In this document: piece by piece, positions 51,559-64,000 of the stretch | Layout of the letters: each line of letters starts with the position of its first letter | Position numbering within the stretch: the stretch's first letter is position 1 | Origin: Macrostomum hystrix | Lineage: Eukaryota; Platyhelminthes; Macrostomidae | Direction: 5' to 3' | Length of the DNA stretch: 64,000 nt | Assembly: GCA_950097015.1 (NCBI GenBank) | Contig: CATNEN010000025.1 | Location: 1,457,001-1,521,000, forward strand | Notes under the pieces: generated by a model | Database searches by the model: none | What the model saw: only the letters and a program-made list of their open reading frames with translations | What the model was told of the DNA's origin: nothing | Translations under genes and position numbers: made by a program

Positions 51559-51917
51559 CTGACCAAGACATCTAGACAGACAAAACCCTTGAACTGCTGT
51601 TGCTCACATGCTGTCGTAAATCAGTACACATAGTGTTAATTAGGTGATTATCGAAAACCCCCGGAAATCCCGCAGATGTACCACGGAAATCTTGTGGATG
51701 TCCCACAGAAATCCCACGGTTTTCCCATGAAAATCCCACAGAAATTACTAACTTCCGTTTCTGCAAACAAAATGCTCTGAGCATGAAAAAGTGAACACGC
51801 TTTGCAAATTTAAGCAATGCAACTCTTTTTTACAACTGTGTATTTAAATGCCGTATCAATTAAAACGAACTAGTTTGAGACCAAAATGGAAGAATGTGTG
51901 TGCGTCCGTTGGGCTTT

Positions 51918-54900
51918 TCAGGTCTGGGCGCCACTCAGCAATTCTGCGAATTCTGAAAAAAGGTATTTTGTGTTTTTTTATTAGTTTACGCTCTAATTGT
52001 TAATTCTATCAATAAAAGCAGTGTACGCTACTTATTAGTAGGCAATCTTTGAAGCTTGCAATTATTTTTACCTGCATAGTCAACAAAACCGTCGCCATTT
52101 CGGTCGGCCTCTCGCATCATCTCGTCAATCTCCTGGTCCGTGAGCTTCTCTCCGAGGCTCTCCATCACCCTTTTGAGTTCTTGGCTGTCTATGAGTCCAT
52201 TGCCGTCCTTGTCAAACACCTGCGCGTTGGTATCACGGGCGTGACTACTGTTATCGTTCAGTTAAATCTGAAAACCCTCTACATACTACTCACAGCGAAT
52301 GCACGCCGCATTTGTCTTTCTTTTCTGTGCGTGTTCTCCTCGTCCAGCAGCATTCGCTCGGACATCATGTGCACGAACTCTTTAAAGTCGATGGTTCCGT
52401 CGCCTGGAGAGGGGAAGTGTCATTGAAGAGGCGTTGGGTTTGCTGAATGTTCAGGATTAGGAATCTGAATGTTCAGGATTGGGAATCTGAATGTCTAGGA
52501 TTGCGAATCTGAATGTCTAGGATTGGGAATCTGAATTTTCAGGATTGCGAATCTGAATGTCTAGGATTGGGAATCTGAATGTTCAGGATTAGGAATCTGA
52601 ATGATCAGGATTGCGAATCTGAATGTTTAGGATTGAGAATCTGAATGTTTAGGATTGAGAATCTGAATGTTTAGGATTGAGAATCTGAATGTTTAGGATT
52701 GAGAATCTGAATGTTTAGGATTGAGAATCTGAATGTTTAGGATTGAGAATCTGAATGTTTAGGATTGCGAATCTGAATGTCTAGGATTGCGAATCTGAAT
52801 GTTTAGGATTGAGAATCTGAATGGTCAGGATTAGGAATCTGAATGTTTAGGATTGAGAATCTGAATGGTCAGGATTGCGAATCTGAATGTTTAGGATTGA
52901 GAATCTGAATGTTCAGGATTGAGAATCTGAATGTTCAGGATTGAGAATCTGAATGTTTGAATGTTAAGGATTGAGAATCTGAATGTTTAGGATTGAGAAT
53001 CTTAATGTTTAGGATTGAGAATCTGAATGTTCAGGATTGCGAATCTGAATGTCTAGGATTGAGAATCTGAATGTTTAGGATTGAGAATCTGAATGTCTAG
53101 GATTGAGAATCTGAATGTCTAGGATTGAGAATCTGAATGTTTAGGATTGAGAATCTGAATGTTTAGGATTGAGAATCTGAATGTTTAGGATTGCGAATCT
53201 GAATGTCTAGGATTGAGAATCTGAATGTTCAGGATTGAGAATCTGAATGTTTAGGATTGAGAATCTGAATGTTTAGGATTGAGAATCTGAATGTTTAGGA
53301 TTGAGAATCTTAATGTTTAGGATTGAGAATCTGAATGTTCAGGATTGAGAATCTGAATGTCTAGGATTGAGAATCTGAATGTCTAGGATTGAGAATCTGA
53401 ATGTCTAGGATTGAGAATCTGAATGTTTAGGATTGAGAATCTGAATGTTTAGGATTGAGAATCTGAATGTTCAGGATTGAGAATCTGAATGTCTAGGATT
53501 GAGAATCTGAATGTTTAGGATTGAGAATCTTAATGTTTAGGATTGAGAATCTGAATGGTCAGGATTGCGAATCTGAATGTCTAGGATTGAGAATCTGAAT
53601 GTTTAGGATTGCGAATCTGAATGTCTAGGATTGCGAATCTGAATGTTTAGGATTGAGAATCTGAATGGTTGAATGTTAAGGATTGAGAATCTGAATGTTT
53701 AGGATTGAGAATCTGAATGGTCAGGATTGCGAATCTGAATGTTTAGGATTGAGAATCTGAATGTCTAGGATTGCGAATCTGAATGTTTAGGATTGAGAAT
53801 CTGAATGGTCAGGATTGCGAATCTGAATGTTTAGGATTGAGAATCTGAATGTCTAGGATTGCGAATCTGAATGTTTAGGATTGAGAATCTGAATGTCTAG
53901 GATTGAGAATCTGAATGTTTAGGATTGAGAATCTGAATGTTCAGGATTGAGAATCTGAATGTCTAGGATTGAGAATCTGAATGTTCAGGATTGAGAATCT
54001 GAATGTTCAGGATTGAGAATCTGAATGTTTAGGATTGAGAATCTGAATGTTTAGGATTGAGAATCTGAATGGTCAGGATTAGGAATCTGAATGATCAGGA
54101 TTGCGAATCTGAATGTCTAGGATTGAGAATCTGAATGTCTAGGATTGAGAATCTGAATGTTTAGGATTGAGAATCTGAATGTTTAGGATTGAGAATCTGA
54201 ATGTTTAGGATTGAGAATCTGAATGTCTAGGATTGAGAATCTGAATGTTCAGGATTGCGAATCTGAATGTCTAGGATTGAGAATCTGAATGTCTAGGATT
54301 GAGAATCTGAATGTTTAGGATTGAGAATCTGAATGTTTAGGATTGAGAATCTGAATGTTCAGGATTGCGAATCTGAATGGTCAGGATTGAGAATCTGAAT
54401 GTTCAGGATTAGGAATCTGAATGATCAGGATTGCGAATCTGAATGTCTAGGATTGAGAATCTGAATGTCTAGGATTGAGAATCTGAATGTTTAGGATTGA
54501 GAATCTGAATGTTTAGGATTGAGAATCTGAATGTTCAGGATTGCGAATCTGAATGGTCAGGATTGAGAATCTGAATGTTCAGGATTAGGAATCTGAATGA
54601 TCAGGATTGCGAATCTGAATGTCTAGGATTGAGAATCTGAATGTCTAGGATTGAGAATCTGAATGTTTAGGATTGAGAATCTGAATGTTTAGGATTGAGA
54701 ATCTGAATGTTTAGGATTGAGAATCTGAATGTTTAGGATTGAGAATCTGAATGTCTAGGATTGAGAATCTGAATGTTCAGGATTGAGAATCTGAATGTTT
54801 AGGATTGAGAATCTGAATGTTTAGGATTGAGAATCTGAATGTTTAAGATTGAGAATCTGAATGTTCAGGATTAGGAATCTGAATGATCAGGATTGCGAAT

Positions 54901-57900
54901 CTGAATGTCTAGGATTGAGAATCTGAATGTTTAGGATTGAGAATCTGAATGTTTAGGATTGAGAATCTGAATGTTCAGGATTGAGAATCTGAATGTTTAG
55001 GATTGAGAATCTGAATGTTTAGGATTGAGAATCTGAATGTTCAGGATTGAGAATCTGAATGTTTAGGATTGAGAATCTGAATGTCTAGGATTGAGAATCT
55101 GAATGTCTAGGATTGAGAATCTGAATGTTTAGGATTGAGAATCTGAATGTCTAGGATTGAGAATCTGAATGTCTAGGATTGAGAATCTGAATGTTTAGGA
55201 TTGAGAATCTGAATGTCTAGGATTGAGAATCTGAATGTCTAGGATTGAGAATCTGAATGTTCAGGATTGAGAATCTGAATGTTTAGGATTGAGAATCTGA
55301 ATGTTTAGGATTGAGAATCTGAATGTTCAGGATTGAGAATCTGAATGTTTAGGATTGAGAATCTGAATGTTTAGGATTGAGAATCTGAATGTTTAGGATT
55401 GAGAATCTGAATGTTTAGGATTGAGAATCTGAATGTTCAGGATTGAGAATCTGAATGTCTAGGATTGAGAATCTGAATGTTCAGGATTAGGAATCTGAAT
55501 GATCAGGATTGAGAATCTGAATGTTCAGGATTGCGAATCTGAATGTCTAGGATTGAGAATCTGAATGTCTAGGATTGAGAATCTGAATGTTTAGGATTCC
55601 GAATCTGAATGTCTAGGATTGAGAATCTGAATGGTCAGGATTGAGAATCTGAATGTTCAGGATTGAGAATCTGAATGTCTAGGATTGAGAATCTGAATGT
55701 TTAGGATTGCGAATCTGAATGTCTAGGATTGAGAATCTGAATGTCTAGGATTGAGAATCTGAATGTTTAGGATTGAGAATCTGAATGTTTAGGATTGAGA
55801 ATCTGAATGTTCAGGATTGAGAATCTGAATGTCTAGGATTGAGAATCTGAATGTTTAGGATTGAGAATCTGAATGTTCAGGATTGCGAATCTGAATGTTC
55901 AGGATTGAGAATCTGAATGTCTAGGATTGAGAATCTGAATGTTTAGGATTGCGAATCTGAATGTCTAAGATTGGGAATCTGAATGTTCAGGATTGAGAAT
56001 CTGAATGTTCAGGATTGAGAATCTGAATGTTCAGGATTTGTTATTTTACGAAAATAGTTTGAAAAGGCTTAAATGACATTTTAAGTATGGAAATTATGTA
56101 AAATTATTTCTTTGAAATCATTTTCATTTACTATTCATTTTAGTTTTTCAAATAGAATGTTTCAGCAGAAAATTCTATAGTTTTAAGTTGTTTTTCGTGA
56201 GTTAGTTTTCGTGAACTGCCACTATCATCTGGGGTAACATTTGGGCTGAGCTTAAACACACACACACAGTGAACGCTGAAGGCTTCAATAATTTCTGTCA
56301 GCGCAATGTGACAGCATTGAAGTTCTAAACAATTTACTTTGCCCAATCGGCGTACAATTTTCTCCCAGATATTCATCCACATCCACAGCTACCCAGCTCG
56401 GTAACGACCAAAATTTATTTTATCGCCGGCCTGACTGTGTTCCTCTCTCTCTCATCAATTCAGCCCGGACTGAATAGCAAATTTCCAATAGAATTGAGTC
56501 CGAATAAAAAAAATAGTCTCCCGCTTCGCATTTGCAACTCTCTCTCTCTCGGCCTTCAAACGAGAGTCCGTCAGTTGGTCCTGGGGATCAGCCTTGAGGG
56601 CGGCAACCGAAATTTTCCCACGAGTATTCAGTCCAACCTTGTCTGGGAGACCAGCAGCTCACTGGGCACACGAAACGGTGGTTTCAAGAAAATGTCAAGC
56701 GAGGAGAGAGAGACCATGGTCATTTTAAATTTTTGAAATGCACTTAGATTCACGACACAATGTATTGCTGATAGAAAATATTGCTAGACTGGATAGATTA
56801 GATTGGTAGACTGGATAGAGTAGATTGGTAGACTGGATAGAGTAGACTGGTAAACTGGATAGAGTAGATTGATAGACAGGATAGAGTAGATTGGTAGACT
56901 GGATAGAGTAGACTGGTAGACTGGATAGAGTAGATTGATAGACTGGATAGAGTAGATTGGTAGACTGGATAGAGTAGATTGGTAGACTGGATAGAGTAGA
57001 GTGGTAGACTGGATAGAGTAGATTGGTAGACTGGATAGAGTAGATTGATAGACTGGATAGAGTAGAGTGATAGACTGGATAGAGTAGATTGGTAGACTGG
57101 ATAGAGTAGACTGGTAGACTGGATAGAGTAGATTGGTAGACTGGATAGAGTAGAGTGATAGACTGGATTGAGTAGAGCGGTAGACTGTATTGAGTAGATT
57201 GGTAGATTGGATTGAGTAGATTGGTAGACTGGATTGAGTAGATTGGTAGACTGGATTGAGTAGAGTGGTAGACTGGATAGAGTAGATTGGTAGACTGGAT
57301 AGAGAGGATTAACAAATGAATATAGCAGGATAAATGTAACATCATGTCCTCAAACGGGATTACCAGGACACCAGTGTAGCGGTGTCTCGCGCACTTTTCA
57401 AACCAAATTATCCCGAGTGTCGTGCTGTTCTCAAATCTGAATGGACAGCAATTCTGGGAGAGTTGGAGAAACACAGAAATGACAGAAGGCAGAATTCTCC
57501 AATACGGGACAGTAAGCTGGCAAACTGCTGGGAGACACCGTAACACAATTTGCTAGATTGCATTCAAGGCGTGATTTTTTAGATTGACTCTCATTGTAAC
57601 GCGCCTTTTATGCTTGGATTGGTTGTGGCCCAGGGGCCGCGCAGCGGTCATTCATCCCCAAATGGGATTTGATTCGATTTGCAAATCTGGGACTGCTCAT
57701 CCGATGAACTCCAGTTGGTTCGCTTTTCAGTTCGCTACAATCAGCGCGTGCACAAGCTTCAATGCAATACAAAATTTAGATAATTAATAGCCTCCAGCAA
57801 AGCCTCCAGCAAAGCCTCCAACATATCCTCCAGCATAGCCTATAGCTTATCCTCCAGCATATCCTCCAGCATAGCCTCCAGCATATCCTCCAGCATAGCC

Positions 57901-60900
57901 TCCAGTATATCCTCCAGCAAAGCCTCATATAAAATCAAATCATTTGCCTCCAGCAAAGCATCCAGCAAAGCATCCAGCAATGCATTTAGCAAAGAATCTA
58001 GCAAAGCATCTAGCAAAGCATCTAGCAAAGCATCCAGCAAAGCATCCAGCAAAGCATCCAGCAATGCATCTAGCAAAGCAACCAGCAAAGCATCCAGCAA
58101 TGCATCCAGCAAAGCATCCAGCAATGCATCTAGCAAAGCATCCAGCAATGCATCTAGCAAAGCAACCAGCAAAGCATCCAGCAATGCATCTAGCAAAGCA
58201 ACCAGCAAAGCATCCAGCAATGCATCTAGCAAAGCATCCAGCAAAGCATCCAGCAAAGCATCCAGAAAAGCATCCAGCAATGCATCTAGCAAAGCATCTA
58301 GCAATGCATCCAGCAAAGCATCCAGCAAAGCATCTTGCAAATATTCTAGCAAAGCATCTAGCAAAGCATCCAGCAAACCAACCAGCGAAGCATCTAGCAT
58401 GAACTGCAACCAAAAAGAAGCTGATAGAATGGTCTCGGATTTTTTCTGCAAAAGAACTTGAGCACTTTAATTTACATGCCGGTTGGGCAAACCCCAAGCT
58501 CAAGACCTCCCCCCCCAAGTCCGCGCTGACTGGCAGGTGTTAAAAAACTGCAATCTGGTTCCATGGAGTAAGAAGGCTGGTATCCAGGCCCCTGCAAATA
58601 GGAACGGTGAAGTGCATTCTATCTGACTGGTGCAGCGGTTTTTTGACAACACCCCCACCCTTGGGCGAGCTATTTGTCTCTGCAAATTCTTGGACCATTT
58701 TATCGATTTGTTTTCATTGCTTTTATTCTCTTGGCTGAATAAATAACCGCTTGTATTTACACGGATCAATAGAAAAAGAATAATAAGACACAAAGCCTGC
58801 TCATTCATTGTTTCATTTATCGAGTAAAGTACAATGTCAGTCAGAGATTCTGCGATCTCTCCGGCATCTGAGATTAAAGCTGCGACAACAAACAAGTTCA
58901 GTGCCTGGACCATGGGATAATACAGAATGGGATGGGACGAGATGGGATACGATAAGATGGGATGGGATGGGATGGGATGGGATGCGATCGGATAGGATGG
59001 GATGCGATGGGATTGGATGAGATGGGATGAGATTGGATAAGATGGGATGGGATGAGATGGGATGGGATGGGATGAGATGGGATTGGATGAGATGGGATGA
59101 GATGGGATGGGATGGGATGAGATGGGATTGGGTGAGATACGATAAGATGGGATGGGATGGGATGGGATGGGATGCGATCGGATAGGATGGGATGCGATGG
59201 GATTGGATGAGATGGGATGAGATTGGATAAGATGGGATGGGATGAGATGGGATGGGATGGGATGAGATGGGATTGGATGAGATGGGATGAGATGGGATGA
59301 GATGGGATTGGATGAGATGGGATGGGATTGGATGAGATGGGATGGGATAGGATGAGATGGGATGGGATAGGGTGGGATGAGATTAAGTGAGATTTGATAG
59401 CTAGATAAAATCATACTTGAAGTAGGAGAGGTGGAGCAAAGCTTTGTTTACTAATATTATCAGGCAGTTAATAACCATGAGAAATGGTCGCGCTGTGACG
59501 AAAGTGTATTCTCCCGTGTGTTTATTTTGATTTACTCAATTTAAACAGAAATTATTGAAGCCAGAGTGACCCAGTTGTCTGTTAGATATTTGAGGCCAAA
59601 CTGTGGGTAAGCCGCATGCCTATCATAGGAGCCCAAATGCTAGGCAAGATGATCGCCCCTCATGGCAAAAAGATCCCTGGGAAGAAGATGCTCAAACTCG
59701 CTGCTGCTGCTCAAGTGTGCTCGCCAGCGGATGAGAAACTACTTAACGCCTCAGCGGCCTCCTAGAATTGCAGTTCGCCTAGCGAGCTGGTTCTGAGGCA
59801 AAGGTTTTTCATGAAAAACCGCTTCAAGCCGTCACACCACACTCATGATTGCAGAGGGCGCGAGAGAGTTAAGCTTTGGCATAAAACTACTTGGCCGGCC
59901 TCATAATCGAGTCCCACTTATTGGGGTCCAGGAGCATCGCAGCTTCCGGAATTGGGAAGCAAACTTATAACTTTGCTGCTGTTTGAACTTTGTTAGTTTT
60001 TATCGATCCGGATTCAGATTAGAAAACAGCTTGGGCCTAGCATTCGCTGTGAAAAGATTAACGCTGCGACACTGAAGCTGGGCATACAGCAAGGGATTTA
60101 GGAGAACCTCAATGTACTTTTATGACAAACAATATGGATGGAAGTGGGATGGATAGGAGTGGGATGGATGGGAGTGGGATGGATGGGAGTGGGATGGATG
60201 GGAGTGGGATGGATGGGAGTGGGATGGATAGAAGTGGGATGGATGGGAGTGGGATGGATGGGAGTGGGATGGATGGGAGTGGGATGGATGGGAGTGGGAT
60301 GGATGGGAGTGGGATGGATGGGAGTGGGATGGATGGGAGTGGGATGGATGGGAGTGGGATGGATGGGAGTGGGATGGATAGAAGTGGGATGGATGGGAGT
60401 GGGATGGATGGGAGTGGGAGGAATGGGAGTGGGATGGATGGGAGTGGGATGGATGGGAGTGGGATGGATGGGAGTGGGATGGATGGGAGTGGGATGGATA
60501 GAAGTGGGATGGATGGGAGTGGGATGGATGGGAGTGGGAGGAATGGGAGTGGGATGGATAGAAGTGGGATGGATGGGAGTGGGATGGATGGGAGTGGGAT
60601 GGATGGGAGTGGGATGGATAGAAGTGGGATAAATAGGAGTGGGATGGATGGGAGTAGGATGGATAGAAGTGGGATGGATGGGAGTGAGATGGATGGGAGT
60701 GGGATGGATGGGAGTGGGATGGATAGAAGTGGATGGATGGGAGTGGGATGGATGGGAGTGGGATGGATGGGAGTGGGATGGATGGGAGTGGGATGGATGG
60801 GAGTGGGATGGATGGGAGTGGGATGGATGGGAGTGGGATGGATGGGAGTGGGATGGATGGGAGTGGGATGGATGGGAGTGGGATGGATAGAAGTGGGATG

Positions 60901-63459
60901 GATGGGAGTGGGATGGATGGGAGTGGGAGGAATGGGAGTGGGATGGATAGAAGTGGGATGGATGGGAGTGGGATGGATGGGAGTGGGATGGATGGGAGTG
61001 GGATGGATAGAAGTAGGATAAATAGGAGTGGGATGGATGGGAGTAGGATGGATAGAAGTGGGATGGATGGGAGTGAGATGGATGGGAGTGGGATGGATGG
61101 GAGTGGGATGGATAGAAGTGGATGGATGGGAGTGGGATGGATGGGAGTGGGATGGATGGGAGTGGGATGGATGGGAGTGGGATGGATAGAAGTGGGATGG
61201 ATGGGAGTGGGATGGATGGGAGTGGGATGGATAGAAGTGGGATGGATAGAAGTGGGATGGATGGGAGTGGGATGGATGGGAGTGGGATGGATGGGAGTGG
61301 GATGGATAGAAGTGGGATGAATAGGAGTGGGATGGATGGGAGTAGGATGGATAGAAGTGGGATGGATGGGAGTGGGATGGATGGGAGTGTGATGGATGGG
61401 AGTGGGATGGATAGAAGTGGGATGGATGGGAGTGGGATGGATGGGAGTGGGATGGATGGGAGTGGGATGGATAGAAGTGGATGGATGGGAGTGGGATGGA
61501 TGGGAGTGGGATGGATTGGAGTGGGATGGATGGGAGTGAGATGGATGGGAGTGGGATGGATGGGAGTGGGATGGATAGAAGTGGATGGATGGGAGTGGGA
61601 TGGATGGGGGGATGGATGGATGGGTGTGTAACAGAAGGATCTAGATTCAAAGCGGAGTTTCATAGCTGTCTGTGTACAGTGAGCAGCTGTGATGGAATTC
61701 AGCAGCCAGTGAATGAATGACTCGTTAGGCAGTGAGGCAGTAGGTTTCAAGTGCGGATCAAGCATTACAAGTGGCCACGCGAACAGCCCTTGAGTACCAT
61801 CCAACTGGCGGGGGTGAGAAATTTGAGCAGAAAATGATAAAGCCAAGGAGAGCCGGAATTCGTTGGCAAATATGCTCGCGTAGGGAAATTTGTTGTTTGC
61901 CCCGATCAAACTTGGCCCCTTAGCTTGCAGTCCCACCTCCCTCCCATAGTGCAGACATCTCCTCACCATCCACTTTGCTGGCATCTTCTGAGACGCTGAC
62001 TACAGCTGATGAGGCCAATTCTAGATCCTGTACCATTCCTTCGCAGTGTTTCGATCCGCCTCACAAGCCTACTCGCGCACGGTCAGATCCCATTCCTGAT
62101 CTCATCCTCAGCCCGTCAAAGAATCCTTTCTACAGCAACGCGCGGCTCATTTTCCGGGGCTAGCTAGTCGATTTCTTTTCAATGCCATTTCAAATTAGGG
62201 AATTTTTGCTTTAGCTGACTGGTTTTTACGTGTCAAGCCGGTCAACTCAAATTGTGCTCGTCTTCATGAGCTCACTGTAATTAACGGAACTAGCCATCCG
62301 GAATTGCATTTCTAACTAAAAAGTGCATTCGAAGATTCTAAAGCTGTAATTAAATATTTAAATTATTCAAATGTGAAAGTAAATTCTCAAACTGAAACAG
62401 AAGAATGAGGGAACGGTAGGTAAATAGGGAGTGAGATGGTTGCGTGGAGTTAGGATTGTGGAGTGAGAAGTGTATGCAGTGAAGTATTGTAAAATGAGAC
62501 AGATTTGGAGTGAGGTGGGTGTGGCGTGAGGTGGTTGTGTAGTGAGGTGGTTGTGGAGTGAGGTGGTTGTGGGTGATGTGGTTGTGGAGTCAGGTGGGTG
62601 TGGCGTGAGGTGGTTGTGTAGTGAGGTGGTTGTGGAGTAAGGTGGTTGTGGAGTGAGGTGGGTGTGGCGTGAGGTGGTTGTGGAGTGAGGTGGGTGTGGC
62701 GTGAGGTGGTTGTGGAGTGAGGTGGGTGTGGCGTGAGGTGGTTGTGGAGTGAGGTGGTTGTGGAGTGAGGTGGTTGTGGCGTGATGTGGGTGTGGCGTGA
62801 GGTGGTTGTGGAGTGAGGTGGGTGTGGCGTGAGGTGGTTGTGGAGTGAGGTGGTTGTGGAGTGAGGTGGTTGTGGAGTGATGTGGTTGTGGAGTGAGGTG
62901 GTTGTGGAGTGAGGTGGTTGTGGAGTGAGGTTTTTGTGGAGTGAGGTGGTTATGGTGTGGAGAGGCTTGTTGCAGAATGGATGAAAATTATGCTTGTATG
63001 TCTTTCAGAGAATCGTCACTCAAAAAAGCATTTTTCAAAGCGATTTCAAAGCAGGATTAAAGTGTGCTCACCATCCTCATCCACTTGTCGCATCATGTCC
63101 TGCAGCTCATCGGCGCTCGGGAACTGACCCAGAGTCTTCATCACCTCGCCCAGCTCCTCGGCGCTGATGCTGCCGTCACCGTTCTTGTCGAACAGGGCGA
63201 AAGATTCGCGAATCTCTGCGCGGGAGGTTAAGAGTAAGACTATGCTCAAAGCTATAGACTGCTGAGCTGAGATAGGAGCCTGAGCACACGCACAGGAGAT
63301 ACGTACGCAGGCTGTCTACAGGTGCACATCAGCCTGATCAAGGACACTGGTTGCACATCAATCCTTCAAGCCTTCTTGCAGCAGCGAAGGAACCAGCTAG
63401 TATAAAAAAGTGCACAGCTCATACTCACCAGCCAGTTGACTGTCCGTCAGCTTCTTGGC
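51918..63459 (-). CDS. Calmodulin-like EF-hand protein (five visible exons)
   Basis: Ca2+ sensor of the calmodulin/troponin-C superfamily. Minus-strand exons with compatible phases: 63429-63459, 63072-63215, 52294-52403, 52072-52219, 51918-51952 (stop). 155 residues are visible; only the initiator exon is missing, upstream of 63459. Four canonical 12-residue loops: [48 protein letters not shown], each with acidic or oxygen ligands at 1, 3, 5, 9 and Glu at 12. The N-terminal [19 protein letters not shown] and [18 protein letters not shown] are close to calmodulin. The linker between lobes is longer and more basic ([20 protein letters not shown]), so it is probably a calmodulin-like or troponin-C-like paralogue, not calmodulin itself. 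EF-hand 2 is split by a 10.7-kb intron full of minisatellites. It converges tail-to-tail with lectin copy 4. Confidence 0.9.
52437..56035. repeat. 3.6-kb array of a 22-bp unit
   Basis: Roughly 163 copies of a unit reading GAATCTGAATGTTTAGGATT plus GA, with point variants at two or three fixed positions (TTT/TCT/TTC/GTC and GAG/GCG/AGG). Longer blocks of several units are repeated, for example around 54090-54370, 54390-54560 and 54570-54720. It begins about 35 bases upstream (gene sense) of the 52294-52403 exon of the calmodulin-like gene. Confidence 0.98.
56036..56765. other. Intron sequence of the calmodulin-like gene, no gene recognised
   Basis: Unique sequence with a short CA run near 56258-56270. 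ORFs on both strands are under 100 codons and unsupported. Confidence 0.45.
56770..57305. repeat. Minisatellite, 22-bp unit
   Basis: About 24 units containing GGTAGACTGGATAGAGTAGA. A block variant with GGATTGAGTAGA occupies 57165-57260. Confidence 0.95.
57785..58390. repeat. 12-bp minisatellite
   Basis: About 50 units: first CCTCCAGCATAT-like, then AGCAAAGCATCC with AATGC and CTAGC variants. A multiple of three without stops, so it makes false repetitive proteins (Lys-His-Pro-Ala or Ala-Leu-Leu-Asp) on both strands. Confidence 0.95.
58925..59398. repeat. GATGG-type 5/10-bp satellite with a 190-bp repeat
   Basis: Units of GATGG, GATGA and GATTG, nearly pure purine apart from T. A longer block beginning GATACGATAAG at 58946 is repeated at 59136, a 190-bp higher-order period. 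Confidence 0.95.
59400..60125. other. Unique intron sequence between two arrays
   Basis: Apart from the 49-codon frame at 59616, nothing recognisable. Confidence 0.4.
59616..59765 (+). CDS. Possible small ORF, 49 codons
   Basis: ATG to TAG, Lys-rich with spaced Met ([19 protein letters not shown]) and a short Ala run, within the large intron of the calmodulin-like gene, opposite strand. It is among the few non-repetitive frames in this intron with protein-like composition. No family recognised. It could equally be chance. Confidence 0.15.
   Translation: MPIIGAQMLGKMIAPHGKKIPGKKMLKLAAAAQVCSPADEKLLNASAAS
60132..61625. repeat. 1.5-kb array of a 15-bp unit
   Basis: About 99 units of GGGAGTGGGATGGAT with a GATAGAAGT variant. 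Blocks with AAATAGGAGTGGGATGGATG recur near 60632, 61020 and 61319. The unit has no stop in most frames, producing ORFs of up to 628 codons on the minus strand and several on the plus strand, all artefacts. Confidence 0.98.
61630..62425. other. Unique intron sequence
   Basis: No exon, array or transposon recognised in this part of the calmodulin-like gene intron. Confidence 0.45.
62430..62960. repeat. Minisatellite, about 15/16-bp unit
   Basis: Units like GTGAGGTGGTTGTGGA and GTGAGGTGGGTGTGGC, often alternating, so a double unit is also repeated. Shares GTGAGGTGGTTG with the arrays at 29412 and 31420. It ends about 110 bases before exon 63072-63215. Confidence 0.93.
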
Positions 63460-63879
63460 CTGCAATCAATCAACACAATCATATGCGTGATGCTGAGTGA
63501 GTGAAGGTAAGAGATACTCTCAGTTGAGTTGATTCAGTTGAGAAATTCTGAATCAGGACAAGACAAAGTTCCCGCGGCTTATTTTATACACCTTTTTCAA
63601 TCCTCGATTTCTCTGCCTTTCACGACCCATTCAATCGACTTTCTACTTATATTGTTTGCTCTCTGGAATTGTCTAGAAATTTTCCCGCTCTCTGTGAAGC
63701 TCCGGTCCGAATCTCTGACTTCTATGAGAGTCTGCAAACAAAACGTCCCAACATTCTCCGCCCAGTTCCCATTTCCGATTTCCTGTGGAAAAACAGCATT
63801 GACTTAAACGCATCGAGGTATAACTGGTAGAAGAATTGCTGGCATTTTGAGCATATGTTGAGTCTTGTGGATGATTGGC

Positions 63880-63990
63880 ATAGCGCCAAGAGGTCCTTGA
63901 GCTCGAATTCGCGGCGAGGCCACATTTATTTGAGACTGGGAGTGTGCAGAATTGCATCCTCGCTGGCTACGGTCTACTTTCTCTACTAGA
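63880..63990 (+). mobile_element. SINE family 1, decayed fragment
   Basis: AGGTCCTTGAGCTCGAATTC and GCGGCGAGGCCACATTTATT match the end of the tRNA part and start of the body; CAGAATTGCATCCTCGCTGG matches the 3' part. The middle is deleted. Confidence 0.65.
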
Positions 63991-64000
63991 TGATTTATCA

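Noticed and set aside
57840-58518. Leu/Ala/Asp-rich and Cys/Phe/Ala-rich repeat proteins
   Set aside because: 12-bp array artefacts in different frames.
60098-61984. 628-codon minus-strand ORF and several overlapping ORFs on both strands
   Set aside because: They run through the 15-bp array; the same array is open in several frames on both strands, and only His/Pro/Ser/Ile or Gly/Met/Asp repeats result.

Overview
Kind of organism. The window is a gene-poor stretch of an invertebrate animal genome. Genes are split by GT-AG introns and the exons are clearly more GC-rich than their surroundings. It holds tRNA-derived SINEs, fragments of non-LTR and Ty3/gypsy retrotransposons, and about thirty tandem minisatellite arrays that make up roughly a quarter to a third of the DNA. 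The gene set (kainate-type glutamate receptor, allatostatin-A/galanin-type receptor, WDR49-like WD40 protein, calmodulin-like protein, lectin-like secreted proteins) is bilaterian. A lophotrochozoan, perhaps a free-living flatworm of the Macrostomum type, is my guess; nothing here proves the species.

Layout. 1-6823 (+): 3' half of a kainate-like ionotropic glutamate receptor, six exons, with a different minisatellite in almost every intron. 6824-13835: no recognisable gene, two SINEs and a 1.6-kb pyrimidine-rich array. 14162-15982 (+): two-exon allatostatin-A/galanin receptor-like GPCR. 16000-19500: a MITE-like element, a SINE and two arrays. 19537-32385 (-): a 13-exon WDR49-like gene (EF-hand then WD40 repeats, about 1093 residues), reassembled from phase-compatible splice sites. 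34244-36100 (-): 3' exons of an unrecognised gene. 37816-51558 (+): a cluster of four lectin-PAN type genes (one 5'-truncated, two intact, one pseudogene), interrupted by a hAT-like insertion, a LINE fragment and a decayed gypsy element. 51918-63459 (-): a calmodulin-like gene of five visible exons, with one 10.7-kb intron carrying six arrays, including a 3.6-kb block of a 22-bp unit.

How it fits together. The genes look functionally unrelated (neuronal signalling, Ca2+ sensing, WD40 scaffold, secreted lectins); the only real gene family cluster is the lectin-PAN one, which shows duplication, chimerism and gene-conversion-like patches. Comparing paralogous flanks in that cluster gives the clearest new observation: an empty versus filled site that defines a 1345-bp hAT-like element with an 8-bp target duplication, whose own end has grown into a minisatellite. 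A second one is a short inverted-repeat element family, seen as two ~0.5-kb copies and one 43-bp near-palindromic remnant. A third is a LINE fragment sharing its 3' tail with a SINE family.

Most long open frames in the window are not genes: they run through stop-free minisatellite units, often in two or three frames and on both strands.
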